DNA of 64,000 bases, taken from the NCBI RefSeq assembly GCF_963576615.1, contig NC_088708.1, positions 1,984,001 to 2,048,000 on the forward strand, in the 5' to 3' direction. Positions 20,401-29,945 of this stretch are shown one piece after another. The notes under the pieces were generated by a model. The model did no database searches, was not told the origin of the DNA, and was given only the letters and a program-made list of their open reading frames with translations. How positions within the stretch are numbered: position 1 is the stretch's first letter; each line of letters begins with the position of its first letter. Position numbers and translations under genes: made by a program. The stretch comes from Watersipora subatra (Eukaryota > Bryozoa > Gymnolaemata > Cheilostomatida > Watersiporidae).

Positions 20401-21566
20401 CACATTGGGCTTGCAAATGACACCTGCGGCTTCTTTTAGTTCACAATTATGCCGCTTCCATGGAGCATGTCGACATGCGCCTAGGTTCTGCTCGAAGCCC
20501 CGGCACTTGACATCATCCAAGAATATCATACCTAAAAAGGAGGTCAGAAGGCTAGTCGCTACGCTACGCATTTACTTTTGCTATTCCATTTTCTTTTGCT
20601 AGTCTATCTCACGCGTCTCAACTGCTAGTAGCAAATAATTTGCTACTAGCAGTTGAAGTTGAAAGATGAAAATTACATCCGTACTGATCGCCGAGCAAAA
20701 GCGAGTAAACTACGCCTGATCAGCGACAATTAAATGGCTACATAATTGCTTACAGCATTGACGCTGCCAAATTGTGACTTGAGGAAGTCATCAGTATTCA
20801 ATAGCTTGCCAACTGCTACCCTGTAGCCAAGGTTTACTATACTAGAATTATGCTGCCAGCTAAGGAAGGCTGACGGTTAATTGATACGCTTTACAACTCA
20901 TAGATTAAAAAAGTGGACAGTATTTAGGTAAACAAACAGAGCGTCAGAAACATTCTAAATATGGGGTTAAATATATACTTAGATATGTACAATGGAGGCA
21001 GTTACAGTGTTGTTGATATATTGAGCAATTATCAGACTTATTCAACTTTTACAAGAAATGTGCTCTGAATAAAACAACAGTCAACTCTCTGTCGCTGCTG
21101 ATAAGGTCACAAGTATCTCACAGGTTTCTTACCATTTCTAGAAGCGTTGAAGTAGTTAAACTTGGTTACTCTTTGCAGCCCGGGAAACCCAAGCTGTCTA
21201 CAGATGACGTTGCCAGCCCGTGCGTTCCAACCATCGTCGCAGACGAGGCCCCAGTGGGTTCCACGCTTGACATTCACATTTCCTTCATGTTGCCCTCTAA
21301 AAGCGTAAAGATGATTTCTGTGTGTGTTAAATAATAATAACTGAGTCATGATTATTCTTGTTTTCATGCAGCCTGAACTTTTAAAAAAATAATCATTAAA
21401 ATGCCATTACATAAAATCCTCCATCAAGCCTCATACCTGATTTGTCAATGTTGAAAGAACATAATTTAACCAACCTTCCTCCAACGAGTCTCACGGTAAC
21501 CTGCTCAGCTAGACAAGCGGAGACAGCTAGTGAGTGGACAAGCCAAAGGACTCCACACCTCGTCAT
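6889..21566 (-). CDS. LOXL: Lysyl oxidase-like protein, two SRCR domains, 3'-incomplete in window
   Basis: Seven exons with matching phases give 382 residues: 21475-21566, 21133-21296, 20307-20531, 19938-20122, 18956-19126, 9260-9410, 6889-7046. In order: hydrophobic signal peptide (about 1-22); SRCR1 (about 25-125) with six cysteines (50, 63, 95, 105, 115, 125), the group A pattern; Ser/Thr/Pro-rich linker (126-222) with NVT and NNT sequons; SRCR2 (about 225-327) with cysteines 253, 266, 297, 307, 316, 327; then the start of the lysyl oxidase domain (331-382) with [12 protein letters not shown], the counterpart of the family's AAEENCLAS motif. LOXL proteins are secreted copper amine oxidases that oxidise lysines of collagen and elastin. 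The His-rich copper site and the lysine that forms the quinone cofactor are not in the seen exons, so the gene should continue past the left edge. Vertebrate LOXL2-4 have four SRCRs; two resembles insect LOXL2. Family assignment is firm; orthology to LOXL2, 3 or 4 is not resolved. Confidence 0.85.
7635..8008. repeat. 11 bp minisatellite (CCCTGGTCTCA), about 34 copies
   Basis: The array begins with TTCTTAACCTG variants and becomes homogeneous CCCTGGTCTCA in the middle (7760-7890). Lies in LOXL intron 6. Confidence 0.95.
9260..9410 (-). CDS. LOXL: LOXL exon 6: second half of SRCR2
   Basis: The minus strand encodes [20 protein letters not shown], then [11 protein letters not shown] and KVAGVICTD, the C-terminal half of an SRCR domain with four cysteines (297, 307, 316, 327). 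Acceptor TTGTTTAAG, strong donor GTGAGT. Phase 0 in matches exon 5; phase 1 out matches exon 7. It has no ATG of its own. Confidence 0.9.
10589..10682. repeat. (TA)n microsatellite
   Basis: About 94 bp of uninterrupted AT dinucleotide. It creates a spurious poly(Ile-Tyr) frame on the minus strand. Confidence 0.95.
10936..11074 (-). mobile_element. Fragment of the 22.5 kb inverted-repeat element family
   Basis: Reads inverted as a copy of 22543-22670: CTGCGCTACCCGGCGTTGCT, then the shared stretch about a TTTGGACAGAAAATTGATTT block, ATAACAACATTT and ATATCATGAGAAAAGTGTT. Truncated; (TA)n follows its end. Confidence 0.65.
11114..11314. mobile_element. 201 bp near-perfect palindrome (foldback MITE)
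   Basis: The arms begin ATTTGAAAAATTATTTCGAA and mirror each other out to the last base, around a 9 bp spacer near 11214. Both strands therefore encode almost the same peptide, which explains the twin open frames here. No clear TSD: the left flank is TA repeat. Probably a hairpin MITE in LOXL intron 5. Confidence 0.75.
11394..11444. repeat. (TA)n microsatellite
   Basis: About 50 bp of AT dinucleotide; a shorter interrupted tract is at 11072-11116, next to the palindrome. Confidence 0.9.
11966..12013. repeat. Hexamer repeat CCTTAG/CTTTAG
   Basis: About eight copies of CCTTAG with CTTTAG variants. Close to, but not, the telomeric hexamer. Confidence 0.85.
12278..12310. repeat. Perfect 15 bp hairpin
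   Basis: TCAATGTCACCAAGA, a 3 base loop, then its exact reverse complement. Confidence 0.85.
12341..12539. repeat. TATACTGTATA compound microsatellite
   Basis: TA repeat interrupted by CTG at irregular spacing; gives Ile-Tyr-Cys-rich artefact frames on both strands. MITE copy 1 is inserted at its right end. Confidence 0.9.
12540..13660. mobile_element. TA-flanked MITE, copy 1
   Basis: Inverted ends CAGTCAAACATGGATAACTC, flanked by TA inside TATA-rich microsatellite on both sides. The length is 1121 bp. It shares its ends and internal blocks (ATAACTTG, GTGACAGTGCTCTGATAA, CGGTTGTT, GCCCAACAGC) with 42566-43275 and 48534-49428. TA duplication and CAGT ends fit the Tc1/mariner-pogo group. No transposase is seen; the 80-residue frame at 13319-13561 is not protein-like. 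Sits in LOXL intron 5. Confidence 0.8.
12862..12981. mobile_element. 120 bp palindromic hAT-like MITE nested in MITE copy 1
   Basis: A near-perfect hairpin: CACGGGTTAGCCGGGTCA at the left pairs with TGACTCGGCTAACCCGTG at the right, and the inner arms TTTTCGCCACGCACATACAA pair across a short loop. ATGAATAG flanks both ends (12854-12861, 12982-12989), an 8 bp duplication as made by hAT transposases. Just to the right, 12993-13027 holds a second short hairpin (TTCCGACGTTGATTC arms). Confidence 0.8.
14780..15420 (+). pseudogene. P element (THAP9-like) transposase C-terminal remnant
   Basis: Open from 14826 to 15233: [20 protein letters not shown] is followed by [20 protein letters not shown] and [11 protein letters not shown]. 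These match the P-type transposase C-terminal core (FxxGF, LTYKxSQDHxELxFxxxRxxGGWNNNP). Just upstream, [13 protein letters not shown] and two stop codons (TAA TAG) precede this stretch in the same frame. Near a T run at about 15215-15225 the frame shifts, and homology resumes as [11 protein letters not shown] and [10 protein letters not shown] to IAAEKCLRS. Stops, the frameshift and the missing N-terminus (THAP domain and most of the RNase H-like part) mark it as dead. Confidence 0.75.
15744..17029. mobile_element. hAT-type non-autonomous element nested in the P element
   Basis: The ends are CAGGGGTGTCAAACTCAT and, inverted, CACAGGTGTCAAACATAT, followed by the GGGCCAC/GGCCCGC stretches common in hAT elements with this terminus. 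ATATAGAA is duplicated on both sides (15736-15743, 17030-17037), the 8 bp TSD of hAT. No transposase was recognised in the 1286 bp. Confidence 0.85.
17108..18353 (-). mobile_element. Tigger/pogo-like element nested in the P element
   Basis: The ends are CAGTCATAATTCGACTTACG and, inverted, CAGTAATACTTCAACTTACG, with partial similarity continuing inward. TA flanks both sides. The element is 1246 bp. On the minus strand at 17566-17772 is a frame ending [16 protein letters not shown] plus a short basic tail, which looks like the extreme C-terminus of Tigger/pogo transposases. It is probably an internally deleted copy. Confidence 0.6.
17566..17772 (-). pseudogene. Possible Tigger/pogo transposase C-terminal scrap
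   Basis: It is a 68-residue frame with [19 protein letters not shown] near the end. A QTSLDxFF-like motif often closes Tigger/pogo transposases. No DDE residues or CENP-B DNA-binding domain are seen in the 1.2 kb element. Its place inside a TA-flanked element with CAGT ends supports the reading, but the match is short. Confidence 0.35.
18956..19126 (-). CDS. LOXL: LOXL exon 5: first half of SRCR2
   Basis: It encodes [20 protein letters not shown], then [20 protein letters not shown] and [12 protein letters not shown], an N-terminal SRCR half with its two cysteines (253, 266). Acceptor TTTGCAG, donor TCG before GTAAGT, phase 0 at both ends. The other half of the domain lies 9.5 kb away, across an intron loaded with transposons. 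Confidence 0.9.
19938..20122 (-). CDS. LOXL: LOXL exon 4: Ser/Pro/Thr-rich linker
   Basis: It is an open 185 bp stretch between a TTTTTTAG acceptor and a GTATGA donor. Phase 1 in and phase 0 out fit exons 3 and 5 exactly. The peptide is low complexity with basic and proline-rich parts (for example [16 protein letters not shown]) and an NNT sequon. No domain is recognised; support comes from phase and position between the two SRCR domains. Confidence 0.65.
20194..20290. repeat. 19 bp minisatellite, 5 copies (LOXL intron 3)
   Basis: Unit GCAACTCTATTAGATAAGG alternating with an AAATAAGG variant, so the true period may be 38 bp. Confidence 0.9.
20307..20531 (-). CDS. LOXL: LOXL exon 3: second half of SRCR1 and start of linker
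   Basis: It starts after CCTTTTTAG and encodes [20 protein letters not shown], then a basic stretch and AAGVIC, the C-terminal half of SRCR1. It runs on into a Ser/Thr/Pro-rich stalk with an NVT sequon. It ends before GTAAGT with phase 1 at both ends. The 19 bp tandem repeat at 20194-20290 begins 17 bp past the donor. Confidence 0.9.
20619..20655. repeat. Perfect 17 bp hairpin (LOXL intron 2)
   Basis: CAACTGCTAGTAGCAAA, loop TAA, then the exact reverse complement. Confidence 0.9.
21133..21296 (-). CDS. LOXL: LOXL exon 2: first half of SRCR1
   Basis: It encodes [20 protein letters not shown] and continues [17 protein letters not shown], the N-terminal half of a group A SRCR domain (WGxVCDDGW and VxCRQLG motifs). 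Acceptor CGCTTTTAG, donor ATG before GTAAGA. Phase 2 in, phase 1 out, matching both neighbours. Confidence 0.9.
21475..21566 (-). CDS. LOXL: LOXL exon 1: signal peptide
   Basis: The ATG at 21566-21564 opens [20 protein letters not shown], a short N-region, hydrophobic core and small residues typical of a signal peptide, followed by [10 protein letters not shown], the first strand of an SRCR domain. The exon ends GGAGGAAG before GTTGGT, phase 2, and AG plus the A of exon 2 makes the expected arginine. It is too short to show as an open frame on its own and was found by reading upstream of the SRCR exon. Confidence 0.8.
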
Positions 21567-22542
21567 TATGTAGCTGAGAGTTTACTTTATGATGAAAATA
21601 ACTGGCTCTACTTTTGATGCTGCCCCTGCTGCCGCTTGGGGCTGTTATTAGATAACGAGTGCTGCAGTTTACACGTTACCTATTATTATATAGCCAATAG
21701 TTGGCAGGCTAGCTATATTAGATACATGTGTTGGATATTACCTGACTACATCAAGGTACTTAGTTGACATCAGCTGCCGCGACGCTGGCAAATAGTGAAT
21801 GTACTTTTCTTAGAAATCATTTTTAAAGAATGAGATAAGACTCGTGAACATCCTGAGAAAGTTATGAAGTCTGAAATGTTAACAGAAACAGTTGGGGTTC
21901 AGGAGAGTGGAACTGGCTGAATACTAATTCAAAGCACACCTAAGCACCTGTTTAGCAGACGACGCCCGTGTCGGTCTTTGGGGGCCCTCTTTAGAGTCGA
22001 CTTGTGATAACCTCAACAAAGCTGCATAGTAGTGAGAAAAAGAGAGAGATGGCTTACGTAATAAATGATTAACATCTGTTTCTGCAAATAAAAGCCTTTT
22101 TTTTCTTCTGAATTGCTAATTACTATAAGCAATGTAGAGACGATACACATAAGAATAGCTGATGTCTGTTGAAAACACGTCTGTAAAGTTCGACACAATT
22201 GCTAGTTGTTAAGATGTTATTGCAGAGTTATCAATACTAAAGAATTCAGTGTTTCTTGTTTAGTATTTCCTGTATGAGCGATAACCTTTCGTACTTTCTT
22301 ATCAATGATATCCAACTAGAAAAAAGTAAAATCTATCTTAACGCAAAAGCCTTATCAGCAAGCCCTGGGAACACAGTACGGCTTTTGTCAAGTTGCGCTG
22401 ACTGTTCTTATACATGTATGTATTTTTAGCTTCGCTATTATTGGTTGCACAAGCGAGTTGGAAAAATTTTTTTCAGTTAAATTTTGTGGCTGCTGGTTTT
22501 AGCTATTCAAAGCTGTGACTGTTTGTTTTAATTATATAAAAC
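21567..22542. other. 5' flank of the LOXL gene
   Basis: No TATA box or other promoter element can be assigned with confidence. Minus frames here are short and unrecognised. Confidence 0.4.
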
Positions 22543-23205
22543 ACTAGCTGTGCTACCCGGCGTTGCCCAGGTAATAGAAAAATCTTTGGACAGAAAATTA
22601 ATTTGTTTTTAACATATAACAACATTTGCCATTCTAACTTTCAAACTACATATCATGAGAAAAGTGTTCCGTCTTATAAACAATGAGAAGTAAAGAGAGT
22701 TGCTCGCTATTAGCCTGCTCGCTATCAGCCAGTACGTTTAATAATGTGAGCGAACATACCCTTGAGGGTATGTGGGTATGCGGGTATGCGGGTATGTGGG
22801 CATGTGGGCATGTGGGTACATGGGTACGTGTGTAGTTCCAGCTATAGCTATTAAAATCTTGAAATAAAAAATCTGATTTGAATTTTATCTCGGATCCTCC
22901 GCTTCGCCAGTCCAACACCTACCAATCCAGCACCTACCGATTCAGCCACATGAAGTCAATGTATTCATTATATGATATATGTCGATATATGTCGCTATAT
23001 GGGAGCAAATGCGCTACCGCTCTCCCTTATGACGCAAAGTGATGGCGTAACATCATGAGAAGCGGTAGCTCTTATTAGTAAGCTCACTCAAATTATCTAT
23101 TAGCAGTGTACCTGGCTAATAGCAAATGGCGGGCAACTCTCATTACCTCTCATTGTTTATAAGCTGATTTTTAATACCCGGGTAATGCCGGGTAGCACAG
23201 TTAGT
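22543..23205. mobile_element. 663 bp element with CTACCCGGCGTTGCC inverted ends
   Basis: Left end ACTAGCTGTGCTACCCGGCG; right end, inverted, ACTAACTGTGCTACCCGGCA. About 36 bp of terminal inverted repeat, plus inner inverted blocks (TTATAAACAATGAGA near 22675 and TCTCATTGTTTATAA near 23150). Another fragment lies at 10936-11074 and a related end near 1308-1335. It holds an 8 bp array (22767-22830). No coding capacity; TSD not clear. Confidence 0.65.
22767..22830. repeat. 8 bp microsatellite (GGTATGTG), 8 copies
   Basis: GGTATGTG/GGTATGCG/GGCATGTG units within the 663 bp element. Confidence 0.85.
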
Positions 23206-23321
23206 GCTCTATATAACTCAAGAGATCTATAGTGGTGAGAAGAAGCTCACTAAGGATAACATGACCAGTATTTAAATTTCAAATCATAACCTAAATAAGA
23301 TATGTGTTATTAATAACAGCT

Positions 23322-23490
23322 TAACGCCACAGTGTCACTTAGCAACACAGTGTCCCTTAGCAACACAGTGTCGCTTAACAACACAGTGTCACTTTACAAC
23401 ATACTGTCACTTAACAACACGGTGTCACCTAGCACCACAGTGTCACCTAGCACCACAGTGTCTCTTAGCACCACAGTGTCTAGCAACGCT
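23322..23490. repeat. 18 bp minisatellite, about 9 copies
   Basis: Unit CTTAGCAACACAGTGTCA with diverged copies. Confidence 0.9.
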
Positions 23491-23994
23491 AACTATCATT
23501 TTTGTTACAAACTTGTCTCATTTATAATCAGCCTTGATCAAGTAGCACCAGACAGGCACCTGCCTCTGACAGCAAAAAAATGTGATGTAATTAATGAATC
23601 AATGATTAACAGTTATAATGCAGAATACTCTCGAAGTACTTACCGAGCTGTGCCTCAGATATGTTAATAAATACTATGGCTAGACATTGAGATATGAAGG
23701 AGGCTGTGCAGAAATTGGTTAGTTTTTCTCTAATAAGCTTGCAATAAAACAAACTACAAAGTAAATATTTAAAAAACTCGATTACTTTACTTCAACAAAG
23801 AAGTATTTGCAAAAAATAACAAATGTGCTCAGGTTATATATAAACAGTTTGAATAGAGTGTTAATAATAGGAGTGGTATGGTAAAAATCAGCACCTGCAT
23901 TGTGTTATCAACTAATGTGACTTTGACAAAACATCTTAAACAAACAAGGGACATTTTGAACTGAGAGAACCTTGATGAGAGTCTTGCAGAAAAT

Positions 23995-24240
23995 GTCACC
24001 TGCGTGAGACTGTGACACCTGCGTGAGACTGTGACAACTGCGTGAGACTGTGACAACTGCGTGAGACTGTGACACCTGTGTGGGACTGTGACACTTGCGT
24101 GAAACTGTGACACCTGCATGAGACTGTGACAACTGCGTGAGACTGTGACAACTGCGTGAGACTGTGACAACTACGTGAGACTGTGACAACTGCGTGAGAC
24201 TGTGACACTTGCGTGAGACTGTGACACCTGCGTGAGACTG
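23995..24240. repeat. 19 bp minisatellite, about 13 copies
   Basis: Unit TGCGTGAGACTGTGACACC; CC/AA variation near the junction. Spurious SQSHAVVTVSR-type frames on the minus strand. Confidence 0.95.
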
Positions 24241-24482
24241 ATCATTGACTATCGACAGCGTTAATGACCGGAAAGCCGTATTAAAGCCTTCGAGGCATAG
24301 AGGATTTTAGCAAACCTATGGTAATTTAAAGAGGAAATCGGTGGGTTGAATTAGAAGAGAACTGATAAAATGAACTAAATAAAGTGTCAGATCAGAGCAA
24401 ATCACGACCTGATTATCGAGCATGTTTTCGGACAGTGAGAAAATTTTGTACACAGGGAATGAAAGACAAAACAGTATGATAA

Positions 24483-25066
24483 TCATTGATCCAATAAACC
24501 CTGGTGATCCAGCCATGCCATGATCCAATGAACCCTGGTGATCCAGCCATACCTTGATCCAACAAACTCTGGTGATCCAGCCATACCATGATCCAACATA
24601 CCCTGGGGATCCAGCCATACCATGATCCAACAAACCCTGGTGATCCAGCCATACCATGATCCAACAAACCCTGGTGATCCAGCCATACCTTGATCCAACA
24701 AACCCTGGTGATCCAGCCATACCATGATCCAATAAACCCTGGTGATCCAGCCATACCTTGATCCAACAAACCCTAGTGATCCAGCCATACTATGATCCAA
24801 TAAACTCTGGTGATCCAGCCATACTTTGATCCAACAAACCCTGGCGATCCAGCCATACCATGATCCAACAAACCTTGGTGATCCAGCCATACCATAATCC
24901 AACAAACCCTGGTGATCCAGCCATACCATTATCCAGCACACCCTGGTGATCCAGCCATACCATGATCCAACAAACCCTGGTGATCCAGCCATACCTTGAT
25001 CCAACAAACCCTGGTGATCCAGCCATACCTTGATCCAACAAACCCTGGTGATCCAGCCATACCTTC
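24483..25066. repeat. 34 bp minisatellite, about 17 copies
   Basis: Unit contains GATCCAGCCATACC, then TGATCCAACAAACCCTGGT. Long minus frames across it (WITRVCWI, HQGLLDQGMAGSPGF) are read-through of the repeat. Confidence 0.95.
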
Positions 25067-25729
25067 GTATATGCCATAAATTAGGGATCAATAGAACGGA
25101 TTAGAAATAAGATAAACACACAATTACCTTTGCACCCAGTTTATCATTTACTCAGAAGATGAAATTCTAGAAAATTCTTTTTCATAGGATTTGTGAGAAA
25201 CATAGTTCAATTTACTTGCCAAAAGGTTCAATAGCTTTAGGGCCTTAGGCTATGCCTGTTTTAGGGCAGATGCACTGTTTTGGAAGGTTTTAAGTCACCA
25301 AAAATTAATTTTTTTTCTTGCTTCGTCATGGCATTACGTGCTACAATTACGAACATAATAGAAAGCAGGGTAGAGTTAGACCAACTTTTTAGGGAGGAGA
25401 GAAAGATTTTAACCAGAAAAATAAAATATTGGTGAGCTTTCTAACAGATATACATATAACCATATTCCAAGTTTTATCGGTTGCTGGCTTCCTTGCCCAT
25501 AGCAAATGCAGAAAGTTTCAAAACCTTTCCCTCTACCTCTAGCAGATACAGTGAACAAATACGCCTATCGTGGTGCTTACATCATACAAACTAAACACTT
25601 GCAGCTATTACTGCACTTGAAGTGTATACTGTAAAAATCTACGCCTATTTATGACACTTACAGCAAGTACAGTAAACACCACCTATCAATCTTCCTTCAG
25701 CATGTGCACCAGGTATTTACAGCTATCAT

Positions 25730-26385
25730 TACACTCTCAGCACATACTGTACACTAGACACTTGCACCTCTCACGACACCTCTAGCACATACAGTAGACA
25801 CTTGCGCCTCTCACGACACCTCTAGCACATACAGTAGACACCTGCACCTCTCATGACACCTCTAGCACATACAGTAGACACTTGCGCCTCTCACGACACC
25901 TCTAGCACATACAATAGACACCTGCGCCTCTAACTACACTTCTAGCACATACAGTTGACACCTGCAGCCATCACGACACCTCTAGCACATACAATAGACA
26001 CCTGCACCTCTCACGACACCTCTAGCACATACAGTAGACACCTGCACCCATCACGACACCTCTAGCACATACAGTAGACACCTGCACCTCTCACGACACC
26101 TCTAGCACATACAATAGACACCTGCCCCTCTCACGACACTTCTAGCAGATACAGTAGACACCTGCACCCATCACGACAGCTCTAGCACATACAGTAGACA
26201 CCCGCACCTCTCACGACACCTCTAGCACATACTGTACACACTTGCACATATCACGACACCTCTAGCACATACAGCAGACACCCGCGCCTGTCATGACCCA
26301 TAGAATAGACACCCGCACCTGTCCGAACACTTTTAGTACATACAGTAGACACCTGCACCCATCACGACACCTCTAGCGCATACAG
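25730..26385. repeat. 40 bp minisatellite, about 16 copies
   Basis: Unit contains CTCTAGCACATACAGTAGAC, then ACCTGCACCTCTCACGACAC. Copies are more diverged than in the neighbouring arrays, and two are shortened near 26300. Confidence 0.95.
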
Positions 26386-26389
26386 AAAG

Positions 26390-28790
26390 ATAGCACCAAC
26401 AATACTTGAAGCGCCTACCCAGTGTTTACATTAATTGTAGCACTCCAGCTAAATGTAGCCCACAAATAATGACACTAAGCAAATTAATATAAGATGTTGC
26501 ACTTTTCTTGGAATGAGAGAGTGCCTTTGCCATGAGTAACAACCAATTTCTATGAAATGAAAAATTCGAAGAAAACGATACCAATAGATATTTATGTTCT
26601 ATTGATTGGTGAGAAATAAGCCCTGGTTTCAAGATGATTAAACAGTACAACACACGCATCTGGTTCTAGTTAAGGCTGACCGAGTTATTTTTTGCTTTTT
26701 GAGGCAGCATAACGGAATTTAGTCAGAGTTTTGCAGCAAGCGTATGAAAGCAGACGTGTGAAAGTCTTCTTATGAGATTCATTGATGAGCTCTCATTGGC
26801 ACAGTTTAGCTTGAAAGCATAAAATAGTTTATTCTAATATATTATATTTTATAATATAATATCATAATCTATCACATCTTATCATATCATTTTTATTGTA
26901 TTATATTAATATATTGCAATAAAACATGGGCATAATTTAATTCAATTTAAGCATAATGAACTAAATCATGATGATAACATGAATAATTAAAATTCATTCA
27001 GCTGTCCAGGCGGCAAACAATATCTAGCAGGCCTTCCATTTCTAGTTAAGTTTAAGTATATTCCTGTTCTTCATATTTTGTTCTGTATTCATACAGAAAA
27101 CTATCTTTATAGTTTAGCTATTCAGAAAAACAACTATTATATATAGTATATTAAAGTGATAACATAAATATAACATATTCTGTTACAATGCTACATATAA
27201 TTATGTACTATAGTAATATAACAGATCCTAGTTTAATCTGTTATGTAATGTATTATTTTGTTTTGTGCTATATGTAAATACTTATCTGGGGTATTTATCA
27301 TTATTTTGCTCAGCTGTTGGATGAATTACAGTAAAACCAATATGTTTTTATAAGAACATTTGCTTCAACATACAATGCAAATATCGGAGCAGATTAATTC
27401 ATATCTGGAGATTTAATTATTCTGCACTGTCCACAATATGGTACGGTAGTATACACGCAGATGACCAACTGGTATCGTGCTGCGAGTACAGCTAATTGTC
27501 TGGGGAGTGATTCTGATGGGCAACATGTCCACATCACTCACCAATCATGTAAACGAGTATCTAAGGGAGGTTGTCCTCTCTTAGATACTGATTAGATCAC
27601 AAATGCGTATGCAGCATCAAATCAACAAAATTAAAACAAAAACAATGTTTTACCAAAATAGAGTTTTACATCATGCATATTTATAATGATTTCACATCAT
27701 TAATTGTTCGCTTATTATATAACAGTAATATTTTTCAGCACTACCAGAAGATCCTGTATACATAGTTCTTTTTATAGATATAATATAATAGGCTAAACAT
27801 TTATTACATATATAGGCCTATATATAACAAATATATATAGATATTTATTATATCTATATTATAATTATAATAAATATATTATAATAGATATAATAAATGT
27901 AGGTTTATTATATCTATGGGTCTTTTAAATGATGAAATGTCTATAGAACTCTGTGACAATTGTTTTTTTGGAAAGATACCGCTTCATATCTCTAGGAAAT
28001 CAGAATTTGGGTACAAAATACAGATTTGAACAAAGTCTACGTTAATCAAAGAATTTGAAAAGGAATAAATGAAGTTTCCAATTTTTGTTCATTATGTGTC
28101 CTTATTTGATGTTTCCCGCTTTAGTAGCAGTCAAAAACAAAATAGCAACGGTACCCAAGGTTGCTTGTGTACCTGTGTTAGCACTTGAAAACTGACAGAG
28201 TATCAGTGAAAGTTGGCTGGCTATATAGACCAGACTAGAACTAATTTCTATTTCCTTTTGCACTTACCTCGCCATTCCAGCAAGCCCTAATTCCTTTCTT
28301 AATTTTTACAAATAAGAGTATGACCTAATTTTATGTTTTAATCATATTTTAATTACCTCTGTAGTCCAGTCAATCATACTTTATCTATATAAAGTGTTTC
28401 TCCATTTCGATTCCACAAATACCTGTTCAGTCTAATCTGTTTAAAGAGTCATTGTACCTTTGCTAATAATAAGCATTTGACGTACAGTACCTGTTCCACG
28501 CATTACCTCTAATAGACATTCCTTAAGGCTGAACGACAGGCCATCAATCAGCTGTTAAAACGGTGACACTAACGTTGAGACTTCGTAATCTCCATCCTTT
28601 TCTCTGTATTAGCTCCATATTACTCTTGCTTCTGGGAAAAGCATTAATTTGTTTTTTGTAAGTTATTTTAAGCCTAATTGGCAACTTTAAAAGAAAAATG
28701 GCTGAATTACATGTATCTCTCATTAAAATAGCGATGTGACAAATTTTTCGAAAAATTGTTCTGTTGCGGCTTATGGTAAAACAATGCCGT
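26390..28790. other. AT-rich intergenic DNA, nothing recognised
   Basis: Contains AT-only stretches at about 26820-26940 and 27780-27920 with short inverted TATTATAAT motifs. No coding frame or known element seen. Confidence 0.5.
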
Positions 28791-28794
28791 ATAA

Positions 28795-29945
28795 GATGAC
28801 AACATCTCTTATGGTGAAACTACACTGTATAAGATGATAATATATCTTATGGTAAAGCTACACTGTATAAGATGATAATATATCTTATGGTAAAGCTACA
28901 CTGTATAAGATGATAATATATCTTATGGTAAAGCTACAATGTATAAGATGATAATATATCTTATGCTAAAGCTACACTGTATAAGATGATAATATATCTT
29001 ATGGTAAAGCTACACTGTATAAGATGATAATATATCTCATGGTGAAGCTACACTGTATAAGATGATAATATATCTTATGGTGAAGCTACACTGTATAAGA
29101 TGATAATATATCTTATGGTAAAGCTACACTGTATAAGATGATAATATATCTTATGGTGAAGCTACACTGTATAAGATGATAATATATCTTATGGCAAAGC
29201 TACACTGTATAAGATGATAATATATCTTATGGTAAAGCTACACTGTATAAGATGATAATATATCTTATGGTAAAGCTACACTGTATAAGATGATAATATA
29301 TCTTATGGTAAAGCTACACTGTATAAGATGATAATATATCTTATGGTAAAGCTACACTGTATAAGATGATAATATATCTTATGGTGAAGCTACACTGTAT
29401 AAGATGATAATATATCTTATGGTAAAGCTACACTGTATAAGATGATAATATATCTTATGGTAAAGCTACACTGTATAAGATGATAATATATCTTATGGTG
29501 AAACTACACTGTATAAGATGATAATATATCTTATGGTAAAGCTACACTGTATAAGATGATAATATATCTTATGGTAAAGCTACTCTGTATAAGATGATAA
29601 TATATCTTATGGTAAAGCTACACTGTATAAGATGATAATATATCTTATGGTAAAGCTACACTGTATAAGATGATAATATATCTTATGGTAAAGCTACACT
29701 GTATAAGATGATAATATATCTTATGGTAAAGCTACACTGTATAAGATGATAATATATCTTATGGTAAAGCTACACTGTATAAGATGATAATATATCTTAT
29801 GGTAAAGCTACTCTGTATAAGATGATAATATATCTCATGGTGAAGCTACACTGTATAAGATGATAATATATCTTATGGTAAAGCTACACTGTATAAGATG
29901 ATAATATATCTTATGCTAAAGCTACACTGTATAAGGTGATAATAT
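28795..29945. repeat. 38 bp minisatellite, about 30 copies
   Basis: Unit contains AAGATGATAATATATCTT (imperfect palindrome), then ATGGTAAAGCTACACTGTAT. Highly uniform, with few substitutions. Confidence 0.95.

Noticed and set aside
24316-25091. Overlapping minus frames rich in WITRVCWI and MAGSPGF
   Set aside because: Three frames of the same 34 bp repeat; not coding.
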